The notes beneath the pieces were generated by a model. It saw only the letters and a list, made by a program, of their open reading frames with translations, ran no database searches and was not told where the DNA came from. The translations under genes were made by a program, and so were the position numbers. This document shows positions 19,247 to 28,559 of a stretch of 64,000 nucleotides of DNA, piece by piece. The DNA is from Nitrospira defluvii. GTDB taxonomy: Bacteria > Nitrospirota > Nitrospiria > Nitrospirales > Nitrospiraceae. Where the stretch lies: NCBI RefSeq assembly GCF_905220995.1, contig NZ_CAJNBJ010000016.1:673609-737608 (forward strand). Reading direction: 5' to 3'. Positions within the stretch are counted from its first letter, which is position 1. Each line of letters opens with the position of its first letter.

Positions 19247-20724
19247 ACGCGCTCCCCGACCGACCCGATCGGCTCATTCGCGGCACGATAGGCGTCTCGT
19301 AACTCTCTCGCCTCATCGCCCACGCGCTGCGCTGCCTTCGGGCACCACTGTTCCACGAACTCGACAAACCGATCGATCTTCAGCAGGAAAAAATCATAGT
19401 CGTCCTGCTCCGGTCTGGGCCGACTGAACCATGCGGAGACAAATTGCTCCAGTGGCACCCCGGCCTCCGCCAGCAAGCCGCAGGTCTTCGGAAACATGTC
19501 CTGCAACTCTCCCCCCCAATGCAGTAATTCATGCGGCAAATAGCAGTCACGATAGCGGCTCAGGTCCTCGGGCGACCCGCCCAGCAGGGACAATTCACCT
19601 TCTATCGACTGAGGATCACATGCGGTGACACGGTGAACATACCATTGATACTGATGGTGTAATGCCGAACGCTCATCCGCCGTCAGGGTCTTCCGCACAT
19701 CGAGTCCATAACCCGTCTCTGCTCGGCGAGACGGAAGGGATCCCGCATGTCCGATTCGCTGCACCTCCGTGATGGACCTCTCAAACCGCGTTACGAATCG
19801 ACCATACTCTTCGACAATCGTCGCAATCGGTTTGGTATCGACTTCCAAGGCCACCCCTTTCAACGACCGCAGTCTCGGGTGCGCGAGGACCTGGGCCAAC
19901 AGATCGAACAACAGGGCCGGGATGGATGCCCCATGTGCATCGATCCAATAGGGCCGGTCACGCGCGTCGGCCGCCGTGACGCGATTCACGCTCGTCTGAA
20001 ACTCAGCCAACCCGGCGACGTGAATTTCGATCACCCGTTCCATGGGAAATTCGTCCAGAAACTCGGCCACGAAGGACTCCACCGTCTGCCGACGCCAGGC
20101 ACCGGTATACCGATAGACGGTCCATAGATGCCCGATATCCAGCACCAATCCGCACGCCGACAGCTCGGTCACCTGGCGGAAGAACCGGGGGATTGCGAGA
20201 GATCCACAACCAAAATAGGTGAGCGGCGGCATCTCCAGCAGCACGAGCGCGGGATCGATTCCGTCCTGCTGTGCCTGCGTGTCGACCTGCGCCTGCAGGA
20301 AAGTGACGTTCTCCGCGGTCATTGTTGCCGACCACTCCGTATAGAGCGGCGGCAAATAGGTGCCGAATGCGTAGCCCACCATCTGCTTGGTGGCGCATTC
20401 ATGGTTGAGCCACGCACTCCTCAGAGCGGCCAATTGCGCGCAGGCCTCAGCCACCCCTTGCCGTCCGGAATTACTTTGAGGAAAGTCGGGCTGTGTGGTC
20501 CACAGTCCCTCACCATGGTAGGTCAGCGGCATGTCCGGCAGCCGCCGCCGCACCCAGTGCATGGCCGAAGTCGTTGCCTTGAAGACTTCCAGGTACCCCG
20601 GATGCAATTCCGCCTCATCAAGCGCGTCGACAAGCTGCAACAGATCGGGTGAATAGACATCCACCGAGAGCCCTGCACCTAGTGCCGAGAGGGCCTTCGC
20701 ACGTTGTATGAATTCGCTTTCCAT
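19243..20724 (-). CDS. DUF692/MNIO-type multinuclear iron enzyme with a C-terminal extension
   Basis: About 493 residues from ATG 20724 (MESEFIQRAK); an ATG at 20757 without a ribosome site is the alternative. The first ~300 residues match the TIM-barrel DUF692 fold: PLTYHGEGLW, LVLDIGHLW, VIEIHVAGL, WIDAHGA and ALEVDTKP supply the His/Asp/Glu ligands of the iron centre seen in MbnB and TglH. That family modifies Cys or other residues of small peptides by oxygen-dependent chemistry, usually with a partner protein. Here ~190 extra residues (CYLPHELLHWGGEL, RPEQDDYDFFLLKIDRF) may replace the separate partner. No precursor peptide is visible nearby. It is translationally coupled to dus. Confidence 0.78.
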   Translation of the reverse strand: MESEFIQRAKALSALGAGLSVDVYSPDLLQLVDALDEAELHPGYLEVFKATTSAMHWVRRRLPDMPLTYHGEGLWTTQPDFPQSNSGRQGVAEACAQLAALRSAWLNHECATKQMVGYAFGTYLPPLYTEWSATMTAENVTFLQAQVDTQAQQDGIDPALVLLEMPPLTYFGCGSLAIPRFFRQVTELSACGLVLDIGHLWTVYRYTGAWRRQTVESFVAEFLDEFPMERVIEIHVAGLAEFQTSVNRVTAADARDRPYWIDAHGASIPALLFDLLAQVLAHPRLRSLKGVALEVDTKPIATIVEEYGRFVTRFERSITEVQRIGHAGSLPSRRAETGYGLDVRKTLTADERSALHHQYQWYVHRVTACDPQSIEGELSLLGGSPEDLSRYRDCYLPHELLHWGGELQDMFPKTCGLLAEAGVPLEQFVSAWFSRPRPEQDDYDFFLLKIDRFVEFVEQWCPKAAQRVGDEARELRDAYRAANEPIGSVGERV

Positions 20725-20841
20725 CGGCTCACATTTGTCATATTTTGAAGCAACCATCGTGACTATAGTTTATGTGCAGTCTAAGCGCCTAACCTCTTGG
20801 TTGACAAGGGAAGATGGGGAAGCTGATCCGGCAAATCGATC

Positions 20842-20850
20842 TGGTATACT
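20842..20850 (+). promoter_or_regulatory. Extended -10 promoter element upstream of the CBS-PilZ gene
   Basis: TG-G-TATACT is an extended -10 (TGnTATAAT-like). Transcription would begin near 20857, leaving a leader of about 60 nt before the ATG at 20919. No well-spaced -35 is evident, which is normal for extended -10 promoters. Confidence 0.45.
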
Positions 20851-20918
20851 TTCTTTCGACGTGGAGGTCGCCGGGCCGACATGTCAGCCCCTCTCACGGC
20901 GAGAAACAGGCTTAAATC

Positions 20919-21695
20919 ATGACCAAGACCGGCTACATGCTCCGTGACAAACCGACTCATTTTTCTACCCCTATGGTGGCCCATATGATGACCCCCGGCG
21001 TGGTGCAGATTCCCGGGGATGTCTCCGTCAGCGAAGCCGCCCTGCTCCTGGAACGGGAGCGGATGCCGTGCCTGCTGATCAAAGACGGCGAGGCCACCTT
21101 CGGCATCATGACCTCAAGCGACATCGTGAAGAAAGTCGTCGCCCAGGGACTGGAACCCCACGACGTGGAAGTGCGATCGATCATGTCGAAGCCCGTGCAC
21201 TCCGTCGAATGCGATCAGATCCTGGACGATGCCACCAGCCTGATGGCCTCCACCGGCGCCTCGCTCCTGATCGTCACCAAACAAGGGCAACCGGTCGGCA
21301 TTCTGACGGCGCGAGATCTCGCTCTGGCGCCGAAACGGTGCGACACCTGTCTCCCCGCAACGATTCGAGTCACGAACGGCGAGGGAGAAGGTGCGAAACA
21401 CACCGCCACCATCCGCCAGCTCAGTCACGTAGGAGCCTTCATCGAAAGCCGTACCCTGCTGCTTCCCGGAACCACGATCATCCTCTCGTTTATGCTGCCT
21501 GGGGCGGATTTGAGCTTCTCCGTGCGCGGCACCATTCTCAACAGCAGTTATGAACCGGAATTCCATGAAGACCGAGGAATGCTCGGCACATATCCAGGGG
21601 TCGACATCCAGTTCGCGCCCCTGCCTTCTTCCGATGAGTCCAAAATTCGCGCCTGGGTGCTGCAGAATCTTCCGCGGGCATCAGACCTCTCTTAA
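20919..21695 (+). CDS. CBS-pair protein with C-terminal PilZ domain
   Basis: 258 residues. Two CBS motifs (about 20-75, MMTPGVVQIPGDVSVSEAA; 82-140, IMSKPVHSVECDQILDDA), which usually bind adenine nucleotides, are followed by a PilZ-like domain (about 148-250) with ATIRQLSHVGAFIES resembling the D/NxSxxG motif. An RxxxR arm for cyclic-di-GMP is not clear; PKRCDTCLPATIR is the closest stretch. It probably senses adenylate and cyclic-di-GMP state in the cytoplasm. It is divergent from the MNIO-type gene. Confidence 0.8.
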   Translation: MTKTGYMLRDKPTHFSTPMVAHMMTPGVVQIPGDVSVSEAALLLERERMPCLLIKDGEATFGIMTSSDIVKKVVAQGLEPHDVEVRSIMSKPVHSVECDQILDDATSLMASTGASLLIVTKQGQPVGILTARDLALAPKRCDTCLPATIRVTNGEGEGAKHTATIRQLSHVGAFIESRTLLLPGTTIILSFMLPGADLSFSVRGTILNSSYEPEFHEDRGMLGTYPGVDIQFAPLPSSDESKIRAWVLQNLPRASDLS

Positions 21696-21713
21696 CCCCC
21701 TTCGATGAATGTT

Positions 21714-21742
21714 TTGCGTCACACCTCCCAGCTTGTTATGAT
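21714..21742 (+). promoter_or_regulatory. Sigma-70-type promoter of the LOG-family gene
   Basis: TTGCGT (21714-21719), a 17-nt spacer and TATGAT (21737-21742) preceded by TG, so it is also an extended -10. Transcription would start near 21749, about 47 nt before the ATG at 21796. Confidence 0.6.
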
Positions 21743-21795
21743 TTCCTACTCCGACGATGCGCGTCCGGAGTGTACCGTACTTTAGGTGACCATCC

Positions 21796-22851
21796 ATGAA
21801 AACCCCTGCCGCCCGTTCCAAACCAGCTCCGACCAAAGATGAAATGCTGACGCAAATCACGGCCCTGCTTGATCGCCCTGACGACGATATCCAGGCAGCG
21901 CTGATGAAGGAAATTCTGGCCGGAGTCCTCCGGTTGTCCGAGTCGAACCTGGATGTCCTGGATCTGAAGATCGTCAACCGGGCCTTGAAAGAGCTGCGTC
22001 ACGCCTTCAGAGTGTTTCAGGGCTATCGGCAGCGTCTCAAAATCAGCGTCTTCGGGTCGGCCCGCACCCCCGCCGATGATCCCAACTATCAACTCGCCTT
22101 TCAGTTTGCCCGGCGCATGGTGGAGGAAGGCTACATGACCATCACCGGCGGCGCCGACGGGATCATGCGTGCGTCACAGGAAGGAGCAGGCCGCGAACAC
22201 AGTTTCGGCGTGAACATCATGCTGCCCTTCGAGCAGGGCGCCAACGCGGTGATCGCCGATGATCCCAAACTCGTCACCTTCAAATATTTTTTCACCCGCA
22301 AACTCATGTTCCAGAAAGAGTCGCATGCCATCGCCCTCTTCCCCGGGGGGTTCGGCACCCATGACGAGGGATTCGAGATCATGACTCTCGTGCAAACCGG
22401 CAAGAGCGACCCCAAACCCATCGTCTGCCTTCAGGCGCCTGGTTGCGACTATTGGAATCACTGGAATTCCTTCATCACCGACCAACTGTTGAAGCGACGC
22501 CTCATCAATCCCGAAGACCTCTCGCTGTTTACCATCGTCGATAACGTGGAAGACGCCGTAACGGAAATTCGCACGTTTTATCGACGGTATCACTCACTCC
22601 GCTTCGTGGGACGACAGTTGGCCATTCGGTTGAAGACCCCGCTCACCGACCCGCAAGTCGAAGACTTGCAGGAGCAGTTCAAAGACATGCTGACGGAAGG
22701 GACGTTCGAACAACGGCCGTCACTCCCGGAAGAGATGGATGAACCGGGATTAAAGGATCTGGCGCGCCTGACGTTCTCCTTCAATCGCCGCAACGCCGGA
22801 CGCCTCCGGCAACTGATCAACCACCTCAACCAATTGCCCATGACGGCGTGA
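21796..22851 (+). CDS. LOG-family (lysine decarboxylase-like fold) protein
   Basis: 351 residues; AGGTGA lies 7 nt before the ATG. Rossmann-like LOG domain at about 75-270: SVFGSARTP, MTITGGADGIM and the hallmark PGGFGTHDEGFE. LOG proteins cleave nucleoside 5'-monophosphates to base and ribose 5-phosphate. About 70 N-terminal helical residues and about 70 C-terminal residues go beyond the usual ~200, typical of the longer TIGR00730-like proteins in environmental bacteria. The true substrate is unknown. Confidence 0.85.
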   Translation: MKTPAARSKPAPTKDEMLTQITALLDRPDDDIQAALMKEILAGVLRLSESNLDVLDLKIVNRALKELRHAFRVFQGYRQRLKISVFGSARTPADDPNYQLAFQFARRMVEEGYMTITGGADGIMRASQEGAGREHSFGVNIMLPFEQGANAVIADDPKLVTFKYFFTRKLMFQKESHAIALFPGGFGTHDEGFEIMTLVQTGKSDPKPIVCLQAPGCDYWNHWNSFITDQLLKRRLINPEDLSLFTIVDNVEDAVTEIRTFYRRYHSLRFVGRQLAIRLKTPLTDPQVEDLQEQFKDMLTEGTFEQRPSLPEEMDEPGLKDLARLTFSFNRRNAGRLRQLINHLNQLPMTA

Positions 22852-22958
22852 CGGTCATCCTAGCGAAACCGGTCCAGGATGCCACGCGCTCGATCAGACG
22901 AGTGAGATTGAGATAGCCCTTTAGTCTCCACAAAGGGACATGGTATGGTGAAGCGCTT

Positions 22959-23813
22959 ATGAGTGCAGCCACCATGCGCAGCCTGTCTGCCGCCCTTCCC
23001 ACCCTCGTCCTGTATCACGCGGAATGTGCGGATGGGTTCGGTGCCGCCTGGGCGATCTGGCGTCGTTACCCCAATGCGGAGTATCGCCCCGTCAAGCACG
23101 GCGAGGATCCGCCGGCCGATCTGGCCGGGCATCACGTCGTCATTGTGGACTTCAGTTATGCCAGGCCGACCCTTGAGGCCATGGCCAAAGACGCAGCCAG
23201 CCTGGTTGTGTTAGACCATCACATTACCGCCGAACAAACCCTGGCCGACCTCCCTTATGCCTACTTCGACCAGAAGAAGTCCGGCGCAGTCCTGGGATGG
23301 GAATGGGCTCACGATGAGCCGGCCCCCTGGCTCTTGCGCTACATTCAGGACAAGGATCTCTGGAACTGGGCCCTCCCGAACAGCCGTGAAATCAGCGCGG
23401 CGCTCGCATCCTATCCGTTCAACTTTGAGCTGTGGAGCAGTTTCGAGCAACCGGAACTCGAACGGGAAGGCCGGGCGATTCTTCGATACGAAAACGAACT
23501 TGTCACGAAGCTGGCCTCCCATGCGAGGCTCGTACAGTTTGAGGGAATGACCATTCCGGCCGTCTACAGCGCCGTGCTGACCAGCCAAATCGGCGAGCGG
23601 CTGTCTGCCGACCACCCGTTCTGCCTCATCTGGCATGACCGCAACGGACGACGTTACTACAGCATGCGCTCACGCGAAGATGGGACCGATGTGGGCACCA
23701 TCGCCGCATCCTTCGGCGGCGGAGGTCATACACACGCCGCAGGTTTCTCAGTCCCGTTGCACGCCGATGGGTCACTGCCGTCAAACCCCCGGCTTCCGCG
23801 CCCGGCGCCATGA
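22959..23813 (+). CDS. DHH-family phosphoesterase
   Basis: 284 residues. N-terminal catalytic domain with YHAECADGFGAAWAIW, VDFSYARP and the DHH motif VVLDHHITAEQ; C-terminal DHHA1-type substrate domain with the glycine motif FGGGGHTHAAGF. Members act as oligoribonucleases or cyclic-dinucleotide or pAp phosphatases using Mn2+. This short type lacks CBS or GGDEF domains, so the exact substrate is open. It is followed 24 bp later by the rhomboid gene. Confidence 0.88.
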   Translation: MSAATMRSLSAALPTLVLYHAECADGFGAAWAIWRRYPNAEYRPVKHGEDPPADLAGHHVVIVDFSYARPTLEAMAKDAASLVVLDHHITAEQTLADLPYAYFDQKKSGAVLGWEWAHDEPAPWLLRYIQDKDLWNWALPNSREISAALASYPFNFELWSSFEQPELEREGRAILRYENELVTKLASHARLVQFEGMTIPAVYSAVLTSQIGERLSADHPFCLIWHDRNGRRYYSMRSREDGTDVGTIAASFGGGGHTHAAGFSVPLHADGSLPSNPRLPRPAP

Positions 23814-23837
23814 CAGTCCTCGCTTCGGAAGATCGCG

Positions 23838-24542
23838 ATGCTGCCGCTCAGCGACGATAACCCAACCGAACGGACACCCGTTGTCACCGTCGCCTTCATC
23901 GTCGCCTGCTCCCTCGTCTTTCTCTACCAAAGCTCCCTGGGTCCGATGACCGGCGAAACGTTCGTCTATCGATTCGGCGCCATTCCCTCCGTTGTATTCG
24001 GCCAGGCATCGCTCCCCCCGGATGTGGTCGCCATTCCTTCGTACGCCACCATTCTCACCAGCATGTTTTTGCACGGCAGCTGGATGCACCTGATCGGCAA
24101 TATGCTCTACCTCTGGGTCTTCGGAAACAACATCGAGGACATCATGGGACATGGCAGATTTATCGTGTTTTATGTGACCTGCGGAATCCTGGCGGCACTC
24201 AGTCATGCCCTCACCGACCCGACCTCGACAGTTCCCATGGTCGGTGCCAGCGGGGCGATTTCCGGCGTCCTAGGCGCCTATCTGCTGCTGTTTCCCCATG
24301 CCCGCGTGTTGCTGTTGGCCCCGGTCGTGGGAACGACCTACGTCCCGGCTGGCGTTGTCTTGGGATTTTGGTTCGTGATGCAGTTGCTGAACGGGGGAGC
24401 CAACCTCGGGGCTCAGGGAGGCGGAGTGGCATTCTTCGCTCACATCGGCGGATTTATCGCGGGGATGCTGTTGATCGGTTTCTTTAAACGGCCCGAGGTA
24501 CGATTCTTTGCGCCCACGCGGGCCAGATCCTGGCGATACTAG
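23838..24542 (+). CDS. Rhomboid-family intramembrane serine protease
   Basis: 234 residues with about six TM helices. The catalytic Ser lies in GASGAISGVLGAYL and the His in FFAHIGGFIAGM; the loop HGSWMHLIGNMLYLWVFGNNIED is typical. It cleaves membrane-anchored substrates within the inner membrane; the substrate is unknown. It ends 15 bp from the convergent kinase gene. Confidence 0.92.
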   Translation: MLPLSDDNPTERTPVVTVAFIVACSLVFLYQSSLGPMTGETFVYRFGAIPSVVFGQASLPPDVVAIPSYATILTSMFLHGSWMHLIGNMLYLWVFGNNIEDIMGHGRFIVFYVTCGILAALSHALTDPTSTVPMVGASGAISGVLGAYLLLFPHARVLLLAPVVGTTYVPAGVVLGFWFVMQLLNGGANLGAQGGGVAFFAHIGGFIAGMLLIGFFKRPEVRFFAPTRARSWRY

Positions 24543-24557
24543 CGATTGTCGTACCGC

Positions 24558-26471
24558 TCACGCATCCAGCAATTCCCGAACCTTTTCGGCCAGATCGTGC
24601 TGACGGTAGGGTTGCTGCAGAAAATACTTTTTGTTTACCCGATGGCTGGCGATCGTGTCATCGGAAAACCCTGAGACGAACAGCGCTTTCATCTTCGGAT
24701 GTTGAAGCACCAGACGCTTCGCCAACTCGCGCCCGCTGATCTCTGCCAGCGACAGATGGCTGACCGTGAGATGAATCGGCCCATTGTGCTGTTGAGCCAC
24801 GAGCAAGGCCTCCACCGCCGACCCCGCCTCCAGTACGTGATACCGATGAGAGTGGAGCGTCGACCATGCCAGTTTCCTGGCAATCTCATCCTCCTCCACC
24901 ACCAACACCGTCTCCGCGCCCTTTGACACCGCCTCGCGAAGCACACGCGTATCACGCACGACTCCATGGCGTTCCACCAGGGGAAGGTACACGCGGACGG
25001 TCGTGCCTTGTCCCGGCTGACTCTGCACCTCAACCATCCCCCCGTGTTGCCGTACGATCCCGTAGACCTGTGTCAGTCCAAGACCGGCGTGGGTTTCCTT
25101 CGTCGAAAAAAACGGTTCGAACATCTGCGCTTGCACATCCGAGTTCATCCCTCCGCCGCTGTCGCTTACAGAAATCCTGGCCATGCGTTTGCGGGGATTC
25201 TTTTCCAACTGTTCGGCAGGCAGCAACTCACCGGACACCACCTCCATCGCGATGTCCACCCGACCGCCTTTCGGCATCGCATCCCGGGCGTTGGCCACCA
25301 GATGAAGCAAGAGATACTCCAGCCGATCGTGCCCGATCTCCACCAGCACGGGTACCGAGGGATCCGGCACGCGGACATCGATCCGACTAGGAAGTAGTCC
25401 GTGAAACGTGTCACGCATCGACTCGATGGCCTGACCGAGCGACAAGGTATCCCGAACGGTCGTGTCATGCACGTGCAGCGCCAGCAGCTGAGCCGTCACC
25501 GCCGCCGCCCGTTCCCCGCTCCGAAAGATCTCCTCCACCGGTCCATGCAAGGGATCGCCGGGCTTCAACCGGGACACGATAGCGCCGGTCTGGCTCCCGA
25601 TCACCGTCAACACGTGATTGAATTCATGTGCCAATCGAGAGGCCAGGCGGCCCACCGCCTCGAACTTTTGGGCCTCGCGTAACTGCCGTTCCAACCCCGT
25701 CCGCTCGACCTTGCCCTGACGAATCTCCTGGTTCGCGCGAGACAACCCCTGCTTTAACCCCTGCACGCGTGTCTCCAGTTGTGACCGTCGTTCCTCCAAC
25801 ACCTGCTCAGACTGTTTCAATTCCTGCACATCTTCCCGTAACAGGCGATTGCGGCGTCGCTCCGCGGTCACCGTTTCAAGCATCAACCCGTAAAACACCG
25901 ACATGATCAACAACACGGGAATCCCGAGCAGATGGCCCACAGCCAGGGAACCGGACTGCATGGTCTGTTCGTACACAAGCACCCCATACCCGGCACAGAT
26001 GATCAGTGAAAGGCCGAGCAATTGTTTGAGTGAGGGGGCGGATGAGGCGATCAACAGCAGAAGAAAATAGGTCAGGTACAGTTCCGAACTCGCCGCGCCG
26101 GAGAGATAAATCGTTCCCGTGACCAACAATGTGTTGATACTGATCAAGGCGCCGGGAAACCAGGCACGCTCAAGCACCGCCCTCGGCAACAGCATGATCC
26201 CGGCACTGAACAGCATCAGCCCAAACGCCACCATCCGGCTGACGGCATCCCCAAAGATCGTGTCATCACTGACCACGAGTTCGTAGGAGAGAATGCCGGC
26301 TACCAGACTCTGCAGAAAGATCGTACGGGTTCGGAAATGGGCAAGCAGCCGGCCCAACCCTCGCGCGGTTGAGTGACGTCCGGTTCGGTCGAGTTCGGAA
26401 GAGGAACATGGAAGAGTCACCGCTGCGCCAGTCCTTCGTGGATGAATGGGAACCAGGCGGTAGCTGAGCAA
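24558..26471 (-). CDS. Membrane hybrid histidine kinase with a degenerate C-terminal receiver
   Basis: 637 residues from TTG 26471 (AGGG 8 nt upstream); GTG at 26420 is an alternative start. About six hydrophobic segments (60-225), a coiled coil (about 235-285), HisKA with His in LAHEFNHVLTV, HATPase with LVANARDAMPKGG, VSDSGGGMN and HAGLGLTQVYG. The last ~120 residues form a receiver-like domain with VVEEDE, but the phospho-acceptor Asp is His (VSHLSLAE) and the conserved Lys is Gln (FLQQPY). It therefore cannot be phosphorylated normally and may work as a protein-interaction or autoinhibitory domain. No response regulator lies nearby. Confidence 0.88.
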   Translation of the reverse strand: MLSYRLVPIHPRRTGAAVTLPCSSSELDRTGRHSTARGLGRLLAHFRTRTIFLQSLVAGILSYELVVSDDTIFGDAVSRMVAFGLMLFSAGIMLLPRAVLERAWFPGALISINTLLVTGTIYLSGAASSELYLTYFLLLLIASSAPSLKQLLGLSLIICAGYGVLVYEQTMQSGSLAVGHLLGIPVLLIMSVFYGLMLETVTAERRRNRLLREDVQELKQSEQVLEERRSQLETRVQGLKQGLSRANQEIRQGKVERTGLERQLREAQKFEAVGRLASRLAHEFNHVLTVIGSQTGAIVSRLKPGDPLHGPVEEIFRSGERAAAVTAQLLALHVHDTTVRDTLSLGQAIESMRDTFHGLLPSRIDVRVPDPSVPVLVEIGHDRLEYLLLHLVANARDAMPKGGRVDIAMEVVSGELLPAEQLEKNPRKRMARISVSDSGGGMNSDVQAQMFEPFFSTKETHAGLGLTQVYGIVRQHGGMVEVQSQPGQGTTVRVYLPLVERHGVVRDTRVLREAVSKGAETVLVVEEDEIARKLAWSTLHSHRYHVLEAGSAVEALLVAQQHNGPIHLTVSHLSLAEISGRELAKRLVLQHPKMKALFVSGFSDDTIASHRVNKKYFLQQPYRQHDLAEKVRELLDA

Positions 26472-26663
26472 ATCTTATACCCTGTCCGACGCGCGGCAAC
26501 TCATCGCAATTGCAGGAAGGGGCACTGGCGCGCTGTCCAGGAACGGTCGGTGTCGACGGCCGATCTTACAAAAACGAACAGTCGTCAGGCGTGAGGCGAC
26601 GCGAACGGAGAGAAACTAACAACAGCGCAACGACAATTCGACGCATTCAGGAAGCTGGTCGGA

Positions 26664-27830
26664 TTAACAGGAGGTCGGAACCAGTCTCGCACGGAATGAC
26701 ACGGCTTTGGCAAGCGCCTCTTCCCGGGTTGCGGCGAGGAACGAAACATGGCCCATTTTCCGTTTGGGGCGAATGGCTCGTTTACCGTACAAATGCACGA
26801 TCGCACCCGGCTCACGCAACAGATCTTGCACGGCGGGAGCAGTAGTCGCCAATCGAACATCGTCACCGATGAGGTTGAGCATGACAGCGGGACTGAGCAG
26901 ACGGATTTCTCCGAGCGGCAAGCCGCAAAGCGTCCGCACCTGTTGCTCAAACTGCGACACCGTGCAGGCATCCAACGAATAGTGACCGGAATTATGGGGG
27001 CGGGGCGCGACCTCGTTAATGAGCAACCGATCATCGGACATGAGAAACAGTTCCACGCAAAAGACCCCCACGCCGTCCAGCGCGTGCACCGCTTGCCTCG
27101 CCAGATTTGCCGCCTGCTCGACCACCGGCGCCGACACATTCGCAGGCACAGTGGTCTGGCGAAGAATCCCGTCTTCATGCACATTCTCAACCAGCGGATA
27201 GGTCAGCGACGACCCGTCTGCCCCCCGCACAACGAGAATCGACACTTCGCGATCGAAGGGCAGCCACTCTTCGAGGATCCACCGTGCTCCGGGTCTCATG
27301 TTCCTGGCCAATTCCTGCTGCACCGCCGCACAGTCTTCCGCTCGCGCGATTTTCCACTGCCCCTTGCCGTCATAGCCGGCAGTGGCGGTCTTACACACCA
27401 GAGGATAGCCCGGCGTTACCTGCCGGCCGAGTTCCTCCGGCGAGGTCATGGCGGAAAATACCGGGACTGCCAATCCTTGATTCCGTAAGAACGTCTTCTG
27501 CTCGATGCGGTCTTGAATCACTCGTAACACCCGACTGGACGGGCGAACCGGCACATCACGCTCCAACTGTTCGCACAGATCAGCCGGGATGTTCTCCCAT
27601 TCATAGGTCACCGCCTGCACCAATCGCGTGAATTCACGACGGGCGTCGGCATCTTCAAACGGATTGATCAGCGAATAGTCGGCAAGGCGGTGGGCCGGGG
27701 CCTCAGGGTCTGGATCCCACACCACAGTCGCATACCCCATCCGTTTGGCCGCGGTGGCGAACATGGCACCCAGCTGCCCACCTCCAAGCACCCCCAGGGT
27801 CGCGCCAGGCTCGATGACGGTCACGTTCAC
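26664..27830 (-). CDS. purK: N5-carboxyaminoimidazole ribonucleotide synthase
   Basis: 388 residues, ATP-grasp enzyme of purine synthesis that carboxylates AIR at N5 with ATP and bicarbonate. Motifs: [84 protein letters not shown]. The start overlaps the purE stop as ATGA, so purE-purK are coupled. Confidence 0.96.
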   Translation of the reverse strand: MNVTVIEPGATLGVLGGGQLGAMFATAAKRMGYATVVWDPDPEAPAHRLADYSLINPFEDADARREFTRLVQAVTYEWENIPADLCEQLERDVPVRPSSRVLRVIQDRIEQKTFLRNQGLAVPVFSAMTSPEELGRQVTPGYPLVCKTATAGYDGKGQWKIARAEDCAAVQQELARNMRPGARWILEEWLPFDREVSILVVRGADGSSLTYPLVENVHEDGILRQTTVPANVSAPVVEQAANLARQAVHALDGVGVFCVELFLMSDDRLLINEVAPRPHNSGHYSLDACTVSQFEQQVRTLCGLPLGEIRLLSPAVMLNLIGDDVRLATTAPAVQDLLREPGAIVHLYGKRAIRPKRKMGHVSFLAATREEALAKAVSFRARLVPTSC

Positions 27831-28381
27831 GGTCGGCGGCCCGTCCGGGAGCTTCGTTTCATCGGGAACGGAGGAGACAACCGGGCGTCGTCTTGTGAGT
27901 CGAGCACGCGTTGCCTTTGTGCCGTACGGAATGCTTCAACGCGTTGTCTAATGCTCGTCGACTGCAATCCCAGAATCTGCGCAGCCAGGATCGCGGCATT
28001 TTCAGCCCCGCCGATGGCCACGGTGGCGACCGGAATCCCCCGCGGCATTTGGACGATGGACAGCAGGGAATCCAACCCACGAAGATGTTCAGTCGGAATA
28101 GGTACGCCGATCACCGGCAATGGCGTCTTGGCGGCTAGCATCCCCGGCAGATGGGCCGCTCCCCCGGCACCGGCAATAATCACCTGAATCCCCCGCTCAA
28201 CTGCCTGCTCGGCGTAAGCGAAGAGGCGATCAGGCGTACGATGGGCCGACACCACCAGTAGCTCATTAGGAATCCCGAGCTCATTGAGCATGGCCACGGC
28301 CTTCTCAAGAATCGGGAAATCCGATGTGCTCCCACCCAACACCCCGACAGATACGCGCACGGCGTTACGGCTCTTCGACAT
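27827..28381 (-). CDS. purE: N5-carboxyaminoimidazole ribonucleotide mutase
   Basis: 184 residues from ATG 28381 ([21 protein letters not shown]), with AGAGGTG about 10 nt upstream; a longer frame to 28489 is unsupported. Motifs [39 protein letters not shown] and [22 protein letters not shown] fit class I PurE. The C-terminus has about 20 polar basic residues beyond the usual end ([18 protein letters not shown]). It acts directly after PurK. Confidence 0.95.
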   Translation of the reverse strand: MSKSRNAVRVSVGVLGGSTSDFPILEKAVAMLNELGIPNELLVVSAHRTPDRLFAYAEQAVERGIQVIIAGAGGAAHLPGMLAAKTPLPVIGVPIPTEHLRGLDSLLSIVQMPRGIPVATVAIGGAENAAILAAQILGLQSTSIRQRVEAFRTAQRQRVLDSQDDARLSPPFPMKRSSRTGRRP

Positions 28382-28481
28382 GGATGTCACACCTCTGGCT
28401 GCAGGACAAGACAATGCGGCGAACCATAGCCGTTCTTGCGCCAAAGGGTCAAGCTGAGCGACGACGGAACACCTCATTGAA

Positions 28482-28511
28482 TTGACCAACTGCTTTGACT
28501 TCCACTATTAT
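28482..28511 (+). promoter_or_regulatory. Sigma-70-type promoter of the secretion-like operon
   Basis: TTGACC (28482-28487), an 18-nt spacer and TATTAT (28506-28511); transcription would start near 28518, about 42 nt before the GTG at 28560. It faces away from purE. Confidence 0.55.
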
Positions 28512-28559
28512 GGAAGCCGGTGCGTTTTCTCATGATTGTCCTCGCCGTGGAGGGGTCAC

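Noticed and set aside
22917..22937. CCCTTT/AAAGGG hairpin before the DHH gene as a terminator
   Set aside because: Only a 6-bp AT-containing stem with no T run.
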